A DNA stretch of 17,911 nt. Origin: JAJKJG01 sp036556825. Lineage in GTDB: Bacteria; Pseudomonadota; Alphaproteobacteria; Rhizobiales; Beijerinckiaceae. Both the position numbers and the translations under genes were made by a program. The notes below the pieces were generated by a model, which had not been told where the DNA came from, ran no database searches, and worked only from the letters and a program-made list of their open reading frames with translations. Where the stretch lies: contig DATBIR010000119.1 in the NCBI GenBank assembly GCA_036556825.1, forward strand, positions 1 through 17,911, read 5' to 3'. Shown here one piece after another: positions 9,462 through 17,026 of the stretch (position 1 is its first letter; the number at the start of each line of letters is the position of its first letter).

Positions 9462-9562
9462 GAGCATGATCCGGCGACGTGGCCACCACTTCGCCGAAAA
9501 CGTTCATGCAGCACAATAAGAACTGGAGCGGGATCGATTCAATCTGAAGCGATCCCGCTCTA
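9462..9562. repeat. Composite palindromic intergenic repeat
   Basis: Two adjacent hairpins fill the gap between the glycosidase and tatD. The first begins GAGCATGATCCGG and contains arms 9472-9482 and 9486-9496 (11 bases, one mismatch, loop CCA), enclosed by GCATGA and TCATGC (9464-9469, 9504-9509). The second has perfect 11-base arms GAGCGGGATCG (9526-9536) and CGATCCCGCTC (9550-9560) with a 13-base loop. From memory, a GAGCATGATCCGGAAAAGTG-type element followed by a GAGCGGGAT palindrome is spread through Bradyrhizobium-like and other Hyphomicrobiales genomes. This copy looks degenerate in its first half. It may also act as a terminator or mRNA-end structure for the glycosidase. Confidence 0.7.
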
Positions 9563-9595
9563 TAGGCCGCGCCCAGGCGGGAACTCAAGTCATCG

Positions 9596-10924
9596 TCACC
9601 GCGGCCTCACGGGCGCGGGAAACGCCCCTTCCCGCACCTCCTCGGCGAGTTTCTTGCGCTCTTCCGCCCTGCCGCGGCGCTCGACCGCGAGCGGGTCGGC
9701 ATATTCCGCCGGCGGCACGACCGGGACGACGAGGCAGACGCTCTGCGCCGGCAGGACCTCGCGCCAGTCGCGGATCAGCTGCTGGTAGGCTCTGCCCACG
9801 CGCCGAATGTTTCGGTCGAGGTCGTACAGACCGAGCGGATTGACGCGTGCGTTATCCTCGCGCAACGTCGTGTCCCAGTCGACCTGATCGGTGAGCGAAT
9901 ACCAGGTGAAGCCGACGATCGGCACGCCGTCGTTGCGCACGCGCAGGACGTTGGCCCATTGCTTCCAGAGCCAGTTCACAGCCTCGTCGCCGTTTGGCCC
10001 CTCGCAGAGATTCGTCTCCGTGTGCATCACCGGCAGCTTGTAGCGGTCATAGTACTGACGCGTGATCTCGTCGTAGCCGAACACCTCTCCCGATGCCGCG
10101 TGCCGACCGTCGGCCGTGACGCGGTGCTCGTTGGTGATGTAATAGTCGTTGCCCATGATGCAGTGATGCTTGAGGCGACTGTTGAGGAAGAAATGGTACT
10201 CCTCGCGCGTCATGCCGTTGTCCATCAGGAATTCGTACATCTCCGAATCGACGCGCTTGCCGTAATTGAGATCGAGCGACAGGAAGCGCCGTGAATTGAG
10301 GATCTCGGCCGGCTTGATCGCCTTCGGAGTCTCGGCGTGAAAATACTCGGTGGACTCGCTCTGGATGAACAGCGCGTCGGGCCGCACGTCGAGAATCGCC
10401 GCCATCGCCATGACGTTGGCCTTGACCAGATGCTTCAAGGCCGTGACGAAAGCGCGATCGCTCGCCAACTGCTCGTTCCACCAGCCGTAGGCCGCCGAAA
10501 AAGTGGCGCAAATGAACATCTCGTTGACCGGCGTGTAGAGCTGCACCCATGGGAAGCGCGTGGCGAAGGCGCGCGCATACTGGGCGAACAGTTTTGGAAA
10601 GTCCGGATTCTGAAAGTTTCCGATCCAGTCCGGCACGCCGAAATGGCAGAGGTCGACGATTGGGATGACGTCGCGCTCTTTCAGGCAGCCGAAGGTCTCA
10701 TCGGCGAATTCCCAGTCATAGCGCCCCGGCCCGAGGAATGTCGTGTGGATTGGCGGCCCGTAGCGCAGGTAGCAGATATCAAGGTCCCGCAGCAGATCGA
10801 AGTCGGTGCGCCAATGCCTGTAATGGCCACACTTCTCCATCTCGTCCATGCGGGTGCGGCCGTGACCGATGGTCGGGCAGCTGTTCTCGATGCCGGTCGC
10901 AAAGATGAAGTAAGGCGCCGCCAT
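9596..10924 (-). CDS. GH1-like glycoside hydrolase
   Basis: A 442-residue TIM-barrel protein resembling glycoside hydrolase family 1 (beta-glucosidase type). The acid/base motif is TPVNEM with Glu135, and the probable nucleophile is Glu303 in MHTETN. HYRHWRTDFDLLRDLDICYLRYG and FTWYSLTDQVDW (339-350) also fit the clan. It departs from classic GH1 enzymes: ITENG is replaced by HTETN and TFNEP by TPVNEM, so substrate and even activity are uncertain. No signal peptide is visible, suggesting cytoplasmic action. The tail after residue 395 is rich in Val, Pro and charged residues. The ATG at 10924 is chosen because AAGGGG lies seven bases upstream; a GTG at 10945 is possible. It lies 41 bases after metG and appears to be an insertion in the metG-tatD order. 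Confidence 0.8.
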   Translation of the reverse strand: MAAPYFIFATGIENSCPTIGHGRTRMDEMEKCGHYRHWRTDFDLLRDLDICYLRYGPPIHTTFLGPGRYDWEFADETFGCLKERDVIPIVDLCHFGVPDWIGNFQNPDFPKLFAQYARAFATRFPWVQLYTPVNEMFICATFSAAYGWWNEQLASDRAFVTALKHLVKANVMAMAAILDVRPDALFIQSESTEYFHAETPKAIKPAEILNSRRFLSLDLNYGKRVDSEMYEFLMDNGMTREEYHFFLNSRLKHHCIMGNDYYITNEHRVTADGRHAASGEVFGYDEITRQYYDRYKLPVMHTETNLCEGPNGDEAVNWLWKQWANVLRVRNDGVPIVGFTWYSLTDQVDWDTTLREDNARVNPLGLYDLDRNIRRVGRAYQQLIRDWREVLPAQSVCLVVPVVPPAEYADPLAVERRGRAEERKKLAEEVREGAFPAPVRPR

Positions 10925-10965
10925 GCGCGATCCCCTTGCGAGCACGGCGGGCGCAGGAGCGCGGG

Positions 10966-12507
10966 CTATGCTTCGCGTTCGAGGTAACGCGGGAATATCG
11001 GCTCCGGTTGCGGAATCGCCGTGCCGGGCCTCGGCAGCTGGCGTCCGCCGGCATGGGCGAAGCTGCGTTCACCCGGCGGCACCGCCAGGAGATCGAGGAG
11101 CTTTTCGGCGCCGGCCGGGATGAACGGCTGCGCCAGGATGGCGATGGTGCCCAGGATCTGCGCGGTCACGTAAAGGACGGTATTCATGCGCGCCGGATCG
11201 GTCTTGCGCAGCGTCCAGGGCTCCTGGGATGCGAAATAGCGGTTCGCCTCCCCCACCAGGGTCCAGATCTCGGCCAGGATCGTGTGCAGGGCGAAATCCT
11301 GCATGGCCGCCCTCGCCCGCTCGGGCAGCGCCGCGGCGCTCGCCAGGATCGCTTCGTCCGCGGCGCTGAGCGCGCCCGGTTCGGGAATCACGCCGTCGCA
11401 ATTGCGATGGATCATCGACAGCGAGCGTTGCGCCAGGTTGCCGAGATCGTTGGCGAGATCGGCGTTGATGCGGTTGACGATCGCCTCGTGCGAGTAGTTG
11501 CCGTCCTGGCCGAACGGCACCTCGCGCATGAAGAAATAGCGCAGCTGGTCGACGCCGTAGGCGTCGGCCAGCGCGAACGGGTCGATGACGTTGCCGACCG
11601 ACTTCGACATCTTCTCGCCGCGGTTGAACAGGAATCCGTGGCCGAACACGCGCCGCGGCAGCGGCAGTCCCGCGGACATCAGGAAAGCCGGCCAGTAGAC
11701 CGTGTGGAAGCGCACGATGTCCTTGCCGATGATGTGCACGTCGGCCGGCCAGTAGCGCCAGCGCGGCGAGGTCTCGTCGGGAAAGCCGCAGGCGGTGACG
11801 TAATTGTTGAGCGCGTCGACCCAGACGTACATCACATGCTTCGGGCTGCCCGGCACGGGCAGTCCCCAGTCGAAGGTTGTGCGGCTGATCGAAAGGTCCT
11901 GCAGGCCGCCGCGCACGAAGCTGACGATCTCGTTGCGGCGCGTGTCCGGACCGATGAATTCCGGATGCGCCGCATAATGCTCGAGCAGGCGGTCCTGGTA
12001 GGCCGAGAGACGGAAGAAGTAGCTCTCCTCCTCGACCCACTCGACCGGGGTGCCGGTCGGCGCCAGCCACGCGCCATCGGCGGCCCTGCTGAGCTCGCTT
12101 TCGTCGTAATAGGCCTCGTCGCGAACCGAATACCAGCCGGAATAAGTGGAGGGGTAGATGTCTCCCCGCTGCTCCATGCGGCGCCACAATTCCTGCGTCG
12201 ACGGCAGGTGATCCGCATCAGTGGTGCGGATGAAGCGGTCGAACGAGCACGACAGGCGCTCGGCCATCTCGCGGAATTTCGGCGCCATCTGGTCGACGAA
12301 GGCGCGTGGCGTCGTCGCGTTGCGGGCGGCGGTCTGCTGGATTTTCTGACCGTGCTCGTCGGTGCCGGTGACGAAGTAGACGTCATGGCCATCGAGCCGC
12401 TTGAAGCGGGCGATCGCGTCGCTGGCGATCACCTCGTAGGCATGGCCGATATGAGGAGGACCGTTTGGGTAGGAGATGGCCGTCGTGATGTAGAATTTGC
12501 CGGCCAT
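10966..12507 (-). CDS. metG: Methionyl-tRNA synthetase
   Basis: MetG charges tRNA-Met with methionine using ATP, in the cytoplasm. The 513-residue protein has the class I signature HIGH at 19-22 (YPNGPPHIGHAYEV) and KMSKS at 299-303 (RGEKMSKSVGN). VTGTDEHGQKIQ at about 46-57 is also typical. The connective region lacks the Cys-rich zinc knuckle of the E. coli-type enzyme, and there is no C-terminal dimerising or tRNA-binding domain, giving the short form usual in alphaproteobacteria. The C-terminal anticodon-binding helical part (about 350-510) appears complete. It starts 12 bases after the holB stop, which points to a shared transcript with tmk and holB. Confidence 0.97.
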   Translation of the reverse strand: MAGKFYITTAISYPNGPPHIGHAYEVIASDAIARFKRLDGHDVYFVTGTDEHGQKIQQTAARNATTPRAFVDQMAPKFREMAERLSCSFDRFIRTTDADHLPSTQELWRRMEQRGDIYPSTYSGWYSVRDEAYYDESELSRAADGAWLAPTGTPVEWVEEESYFFRLSAYQDRLLEHYAAHPEFIGPDTRRNEIVSFVRGGLQDLSISRTTFDWGLPVPGSPKHVMYVWVDALNNYVTACGFPDETSPRWRYWPADVHIIGKDIVRFHTVYWPAFLMSAGLPLPRRVFGHGFLFNRGEKMSKSVGNVIDPFALADAYGVDQLRYFFMREVPFGQDGNYSHEAIVNRINADLANDLGNLAQRSLSMIHRNCDGVIPEPGALSAADEAILASAAALPERARAAMQDFALHTILAEIWTLVGEANRYFASQEPWTLRKTDPARMNTVLYVTAQILGTIAILAQPFIPAGAEKLLDLLAVPPGERSFAHAGGRQLPRPGTAIPQPEPIFPRYLEREA

Positions 12508-12519
12508 TCACGGACCCAT

Positions 12520-13605
12520 TCAAGCGAACGACTGCTCCGGTTCCCTCAGCCGGCGCACCGCTGCGGCGAGATCGCCGAATGTGGCCAGGACGAGAGGCCG
12601 TCGGTCGAGGTTATAGACGTCGGTGTCCCTCGCCGCGCGCGCGACCTTCTCACATACCTCCACGAGCGGCGCAAGGCGCGCCGGCCCAAGCGCTGCCTTC
12701 TCGTTCAGCTGCTGCGAGACCCACGCCGACAAGGTGTCGAGCATCAGCGCATAGGCAGCCTCCGCGTCGCGGCGGGCCAGGTTCTCGGCCAGCGCCAGCA
12801 CCCGTTTCTCGTCGACGCGCGGCAAGGCTTCGAGCATGGCCTTGACCTCGGCGACCAGCGCCTGATTGGAGTCGTCGAGCATCTCGATGGCGCGGCGCAC
12901 CGACCCTTCCGCCGTCGCGATGGCACGGTCGAGCTTGGGCGGCTCGATGTCCGCCCACGGCGGCCCGAGGGAGCCGATCACCGCGCGCAGGTCGTCGTCG
13001 GAGAGCGGCGGCAGCTGCAGCCGACGGCAGCGGGAGCGGATCGTCGGCAAGACCCGCTGCGGGGCATGGCTCACGATCAGGAAGGCGGATCGCGGCGGCG
13101 GCTCCTCGACCAGCTTCAGGAGCGCGTTGGCGCTGGCGATCGTCAGGTCCTCGGCGCTGTCAACGATGCAGACGCGATAGCCGCCATCGGCAGCGGTCGA
13201 GCCGAACAGCGAGACGGCGCGGCGCACCGCCTCGACCGGGATCGTCGCCGACGCGGCTTTCTTGTCGGTCGCGGGTGCGCGCCGCAGGACGGCGAGGTTC
13301 GGATGCGACAGGGCTGCGACCTGCCGCGCCACCGGGTGGTCCGCGCCGATCGCCAGGCTCGCGCCCGTGCCCGTCGCGCCTGGACGGTCGGCGAGCAGGA
13401 AGCGGGCCACGCGATATGCCAGCGTCGCCTTGCCGATCCCTTCGGGACCGCCGATCAGCCAGGCGTGATGCAGCCGGCCCGCCCGCCACGCCGCGAGAAA
13501 CGCGTCCTCGGCCTCGTGGTGGCCAAACAGGGCGAACTGCGCGCGCGGATGCGGCACGCCTGGCAGCTGGTCAGGCTCTGATCCGTTCTCGTTATCCGCC
13601 GCCAT
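12520..13605 (-). CDS. holB: DNA polymerase III delta' subunit
   Basis: A 361-residue AAA+ clamp-loader subunit, delta', of the replicative DNA polymerase. The P-loop region GGPEGIGKAT is at 52-61. LTIASANALLKLVEEPPP and the sensor-1/SRC region SHAPQRVLPTIRSRCRRLQLPPL are characteristic. The cysteines of the usual zinc module are not evident between the P-loop and the middle segment, as in other alphaproteobacterial delta' proteins I recall. The ATG at 13605 lies inside the end of tmk, overlapping it by 14 bases, and is preceded by a perfect AGGAGG five bases upstream. It lies between tmk and metG in the standard order. Delta' and the DnaX gamma/tau proteins are related, but the length and the adjacency to tmk support HolB. 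Confidence 0.94.
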   Translation of the reverse strand: MAADNENGSEPDQLPGVPHPRAQFALFGHHEAEDAFLAAWRAGRLHHAWLIGGPEGIGKATLAYRVARFLLADRPGATGTGASLAIGADHPVARQVAALSHPNLAVLRRAPATDKKAASATIPVEAVRRAVSLFGSTAADGGYRVCIVDSAEDLTIASANALLKLVEEPPPRSAFLIVSHAPQRVLPTIRSRCRRLQLPPLSDDDLRAVIGSLGPPWADIEPPKLDRAIATAEGSVRRAIEMLDDSNQALVAEVKAMLEALPRVDEKRVLALAENLARRDAEAAYALMLDTLSAWVSQQLNEKAALGPARLAPLVEVCEKVARAARDTDVYNLDRRPLVLATFGDLAAAVRRLREPEQSFA

Positions 13606-14275
13606 GCCCGCCTCCTGCCATCGCGAGTTCGGTCGGGCGCGACGGAAGCAGCCGCGCTTGGACGACGCCCCAGATGTCGGCCTCGACCAGGCCGGGCTCG
13701 CGGTTGGCGTCGATGACGACGCAGCGGTCCGGTTCCTGCCGGGCGATGTCGAGGAAAGCCTGGCGCAGCGCCTCGTGGAACCCCGTATCCTCGCCCTCGA
13801 ACCGGTCCGCCCTGGTTCCGGCGCCGCGTCGTGCCGCCGCCCGCGCCAGCCCGATCTCGGCCGGAAGGTCGAGTACGAAGGTCAGGTCCGGGCGGGTGTC
13901 CTCGACGACGGCCCGTTCGAGGGCGCGGATGAGCGCCGCGTCGATGCGGCCGACGGTTCCCTGGTAAGCCCGCGTGGAATCGGCGAAGCGGTCGCACAGC
14001 ACGAATTCGCCGCGCGCCAGCGCCGGGCGGATGGTCTGCTCGAGGTGGTCGAGCCGCGCCGCGGAAAACATCAGCGCCTCGGCCAAGGGGCCGAATGGCT
14101 TGGCCGCCCCGGACAGCACGCTCTCCCGGATCCGCTCGGCCTTGGGCGAGCCTCCCGGCTCGCGCGTCGTCACGGCCTTGATGCCGGCGCCGTGCAACTG
14201 CTGCAGCAAGCGCTGGATCTGTGTGGATTTGCCAGCCCCCTCCCCTCCCTCGAAGGTGATGAAGCGGCCCCTCAC
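13592..14275 (-). CDS. tmk: Thymidylate kinase
   Basis: Tmk phosphorylates dTMP to dTDP, a required step in dTTP synthesis. The 227-residue protein has a P-loop FEGGEGAGKST at 8-18, the REPGGSP motif at about 38-44, and DRFADSTRAYQG, which contains the DR(Y/F) substrate-binding motif. A lid region rich in Arg (ARAAARRGAGTRADRFEGED) follows. The GTG start overlaps the dacC stop in a GTGA junction, giving translational coupling. The last residues (MAGGGHGGG) are a low-complexity addition in the stretch that overlaps the holB ribosome binding site and start, so they probably reflect the overlap rather than function. Confidence 0.95.
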   Translation of the reverse strand: MRGRFITFEGGEGAGKSTQIQRLLQQLHGAGIKAVTTREPGGSPKAERIRESVLSGAAKPFGPLAEALMFSAARLDHLEQTIRPALARGEFVLCDRFADSTRAYQGTVGRIDAALIRALERAVVEDTRPDLTFVLDLPAEIGLARAAARRGAGTRADRFEGEDTGFHEALRQAFLDIARQEPDRCVVIDANREPGLVEADIWGVVQARLLPSRPTELAMAGGGHGGG

Positions 14276-15486
14276 TGGCGCTCGGAGACGCGGGCGAAGG
14301 CGCGCCGCACGACCCCCGTGCCGAATTCCAGAAGTCCGTCCAGGGCGCGCTGGGTCAGGCTGCCCGCGCCTACGTCCTCGCCGGCATAAAGCGGGATGTC
14401 GAGCGCCTGGACGTTGCCGCGCGTGACGCGCAGGCGGGCGACCTCGGCGCCCTTCTGCACGGGCGTGCGCAGCGGCCCCGTATAGACGACTCGCGCCGTG
14501 ATGCGGTCGCCGGAACCGCGCGGCATCAGCAGGCGCACCGGCTTTTTCGACACCAGCGGCACCGAGCTCTGCTCGCCGCCGAAGACGCGCGCATGCCCGA
14601 CCGGCTCATCCGCCGCGAACAGCTGCCGCGCGTCGAAGGCGCGGAAGCCCCAGTCGAGCAGCTTGCGCGACTCGGTGGCGCGCTCGCGCCCCGTCTTGAG
14701 GCCGTTGAGCACGACGATCAGGCGCTGCCCGTTCTGCACGGCCGAGCCGACCAGCCCGAAGCCGGACTCGTCGACGTTGCCGGTCTTGAGGCCGTCGGCG
14801 CCGAGATCCATGGTCAGCAGCGGATTGCGGTTCTGCTGCCGGATCTTGTTCCAGGTGAATTCCTTCTCGCCGAACATCCGGTAGAGATCCGGATAGGTCT
14901 CGATAATGTGGGCGGCGAGCCGGGCGAGCTCGCGCGCCGTCACCTTCTGCTCCGGATGGTGGTAGCCGGTCGCGTTCCTGAAGGTCGAGCGGGTCAGCCC
15001 CAGTTCGCGCGCCCGCTGCGTCATCATGCGCGCGAAATTGTCCTCGCTGCCGGCGACGCCTTCGGCGACCGCGATCGAGGCGTCGTTGCCGGACTGCACG
15101 ATGATGCCGCGCAACAGGTCCGACAGCTTCACGCGGCTGTTGAGCTGGGCGAACATCGACGAGCCGCTCGACGGGCCCCCGCCCTTGCGCCAGGCGTTCT
15201 CCGAAATCAGGAATTCGCTGTCGAGGCTGAGCCGGCCCTGCCGCATCTCGTTGAAGATCACCTCGACCGTCATGGTCTTGGCCATGCTCGCCGGAACCAT
15301 GAGCTCGTCGGCGTTCTTCTCGAACAGGACGGTGCCGGAATCGTAATCGACCAGAATGGCTTGCGGCGCGCTCGTCTGGAACGTCTGCGCCCTCGCCGCC
15401 GGCGCGGCCAGAACGGCAAGCGCCGCCACAACGGCCATGAAGGCGCCTGCGGCCCCTCGGGAATGCTTGATGAACGTCGTTAACAT
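14272..15486 (-). CDS. dacC: D-alanyl-D-alanine carboxypeptidase (penicillin-binding protein, DacC/DacA type)
   Basis: A 404-residue low-molecular-weight penicillin-binding protein that trims the terminal D-Ala from peptidoglycan stem peptides in the periplasm. A signal peptide covers about residues 1-33, with a hydrophobic core after HSR and an Ala-rich cleavage site ending ARA-Q. The active-site motifs are Ser67-x-x-Lys70 (PASMAKT), Ser132-Gly-Asn134 (QSGNDAS) and Lys234-Thr-Gly236 (GLKTGNVDESG). A beta-rich C-terminal domain (about 295-385) precedes a final segment, GVVRRAFARVSERQ, that may be an amphipathic membrane anchor. It is the gene before tmk and shares a four-base overlap with it. 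The choice between dacA, dacC and dacF names is not meaningful at this level. Confidence 0.93.
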   Translation of the reverse strand: MLTTFIKHSRGAAGAFMAVVAALAVLAAPAARAQTFQTSAPQAILVDYDSGTVLFEKNADELMVPASMAKTMTVEVIFNEMRQGRLSLDSEFLISENAWRKGGGPSSGSSMFAQLNSRVKLSDLLRGIIVQSGNDASIAVAEGVAGSEDNFARMMTQRARELGLTRSTFRNATGYHHPEQKVTARELARLAAHIIETYPDLYRMFGEKEFTWNKIRQQNRNPLLTMDLGADGLKTGNVDESGFGLVGSAVQNGQRLIVVLNGLKTGRERATESRKLLDWGFRAFDARQLFAADEPVGHARVFGGEQSSVPLVSKKPVRLLMPRGSGDRITARVVYTGPLRTPVQKGAEVARLRVTRGNVQALDIPLYAGEDVGAGSLTQRALDGLLEFGTGVVRRAFARVSERQ

Positions 15487-15531
15487 GGACCCGCGCGCTC
15501 AGGGTTGGAGGAGACGCGGAATGTGAAGCTT

Positions 15532-15553
15532 CAGCGTTTCTAGATCAACGCTG
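15532..15553 (-). terminator. Possible weak hairpin between rlpA and dacC
   Basis: CAGCGTT (15532-15538) and AACGCTG (15547-15553) form a perfect seven-pair stem with an eight-base loop, nine bases past the rlpA stop on the - strand. No T run follows, so it may only pause transcription or stabilise the mRNA end. The 75-base gap between rlpA and dacC has no other clear signal apart from a GTTAAC just upstream of the dacC start. Confidence 0.3.
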
Positions 15554-15561
15554 TAGCAGAA

Positions 15562-16689
15562 TCATGGTTGACCTTTAAAGGCGACAAAGCGCTGCGGTTT
15601 CATGTCCTTAAAGGGATTGTCCTTTTTCGAGAAGGACGAGCGCGGCAGGTCGGGCGCGGCGAAGAACAGACCCGCATAGGCCGGGCGCGGCGGCGGCAGC
15701 AGCTGCGCGACCGGCCTCGGGCCCTTGGGCACGGGGCTGCCGGCATTGGGGATCGTCATCAGGTCGAGCGGGCGCTCGGGCGGCAGGGGCGTCAGATTGG
15801 AGAACAGGCGGCCGATGGCGCTGCCTGCCGCCGCGTCCGGGGCCTTCGCGACCGTGATCGGCGCCGGCGCGGGCCGCGTCGGCTCGGCCGGCGCCGGAAC
15901 ATGCGCCAGCGGATCGAAGGCCGGGTCCTTGCGGCCGCCCGGCCCCGCATCGCGGAAGGCCAGCGCCTGGCGCGGGCGCGATCCCGGCGTTGCCGCCTCG
16001 GCGACCATGATCGGCCCGGTGAGGCCCGGCACGGGGCGTCCGTCCTGGCGCAGCGTCGCCATCAGCTTGGCGTCGTCGCTGCCGCGCAGCGAGGCGCGGC
16101 TGACATATTCGATGCGCACGCGCGCCGTTCCGGCGCGCTTGAAATCGAGCGCCTCGGCGACCCGTTCGGACACGTCCATGATGCGGTTGGCGTGATATGG
16201 GCCGCGGTCGTTGACGCGCACGATCATGGTGCGGTTGTTGTTGAGGTTGGTGACGCGCGCATAGCTCGGCAGCGGCATGGTCGGATGCGCCGCGGCGACC
16301 GAATTGCGGTCGAAGACCTCGCCGTTGGCGGTCTGCCGGCCGTGGAAGGCCAGTCCGTACCACGACGCGAGCCCCTCGCGCACGTAACCGGGATTGTCGC
16401 GCGGCACGTAGGTCTGTCCGCCGACCATATAGGGCCGCCCGACCATGGCGCGGCCGCCGCCCTTCGGCACCGCGTCGCCGTCCTGGACGACACGCGGGCT
16501 CGCGGCGACGCCGTATTTCGGATCGACCGCGGACCCCGACGACGTCTTCTGCGAGCTGCAATTGGCGGTGGTCAAGGCGAGGGCACCGAGCGCGAGCGTG
16601 CGCACAACCAGCCGCGTGCCGGCGCGGCCGCAACGCTCGCCGGGAGCCGATGCGCGCGGCATGGCCCCTGTGCGCGGTTCACAATGCAT
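15562..16689 (-). CDS. rlpA: RlpA-type septal lytic transglycosylase-like lipoprotein
   Basis: A 375-residue RlpA-family protein with a double-psi beta-barrel domain at about 102-198 (GLASWYGLAFHGRQTANGEVFD onward). RlpA of Pseudomonas aeruginosa cleaves naked glycan strands at the septum; its residues E120, D123 and H131 match Glu124, Asp127 and His135 here with the same spacing. The RVNDRGPYHANRIMDVS segment is also conserved. The N-terminus has a long Arg-rich lead, a hydrophobic stretch (about 28-41) and a cysteine at 44 within LALTTANCSS. The residue before the cysteine is Asn, so the lipobox is poor. No SPOR domain follows; instead there is a Pro/Ala-rich tail. A start at 16662 is also possible. 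Confidence 0.9.
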   Translation of the reverse strand: MHCEPRTGAMPRASAPGERCGRAGTRLVVRTLALGALALTTANCSSQKTSSGSAVDPKYGVAASPRVVQDGDAVPKGGGRAMVGRPYMVGGQTYVPRDNPGYVREGLASWYGLAFHGRQTANGEVFDRNSVAAAHPTMPLPSYARVTNLNNNRTMIVRVNDRGPYHANRIMDVSERVAEALDFKRAGTARVRIEYVSRASLRGSDDAKLMATLRQDGRPVPGLTGPIMVAEAATPGSRPRQALAFRDAGPGGRKDPAFDPLAHVPAPAEPTRPAPAPITVAKAPDAAAGSAIGRLFSNLTPLPPERPLDLMTIPNAGSPVPKGPRPVAQLLPPPRPAYAGLFFAAPDLPRSSFSKKDNPFKDMKPQRFVAFKGQP

Positions 16690-17026
16690 GCACTCGCCCC
16701 GTCCTTATCCCGCGCGGCTGGTGCGGCGCCGCCACCGGTCGGCGCGGATCGCGCCAAGCCCCCGATTGCCGTCCACCATGTCGCGAGGCCGTTAACGGAT
16801 GGTTAAGGCGGGGCGGCCGCACCGGCGGCCTGGCGCCAGGCATGGGAATCGCGGCGGCAGAATCGCCGCCGCCGCGCCCGGCAGCGATGGCGGCCTCGAC
16901 GCAGGCGTCACCGCCTGCACGTGCCTCGGATTGCAGGGGAAACCCGGCCGCAGCCCTGGCGAGGTAGGATTTTCTTAACGTTAGCCGGGGACTAATGCCC
17001 CTCACAGTTCTTGTGGGACCAGCACC
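16690..17026. other. 337-bp divergent intergenic region
   Basis: This gap separates rlpA (- strand) from the HTH gene (+ strand) and should carry both promoters. It contains a full CtrA box at 16792-16806, a GC-rich inverted stretch (GCGGCGG near 16851 facing CGCCGCC near 16863), and a TTAACGTTAG stretch at 16975-16984 about 45 bases before the HTH start. No small gene with a plausible ribosome binding site and composition was seen, nor any tRNA. Confidence 0.5.
16792..16806 (-). promoter_or_regulatory. CtrA-type binding box upstream of rlpA
   Basis: On the - strand the site reads TTAA, seven bases CCATCCG, then TTAAC (C at 16791), an exact match to the alphaproteobacterial CtrA consensus TTAA-N7-TTAAC. 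It lies about 103 bases before the rlpA ATG. Full TTAA sites are rare in this GC-rich DNA and this is the only complete box I found in the window. CtrA is the cell-cycle response regulator, so control of a septal peptidoglycan protein would make sense, but binding is inferred. Confidence 0.6.

Noticed and set aside
9453..9467. Longer tatD start at 9467
   Set aside because: It falls in the palindromic repeat and adds residues not usual for TatD; MLIDSHCHLD at 9452 fits the family.
10936..13581. A very long + strand open frame of 881 codons
   Set aside because: It lies antisense to metG and holB, has Arg-, Ala- and Gly-rich shadow composition and no domain; it is a by-product of high GC content.
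16851..16872. GC-rich inverted repeat as a terminator or tRNA
   Set aside because: No T run and no tRNA-like arms; simple GGC/GCC runs are expected in this DNA.
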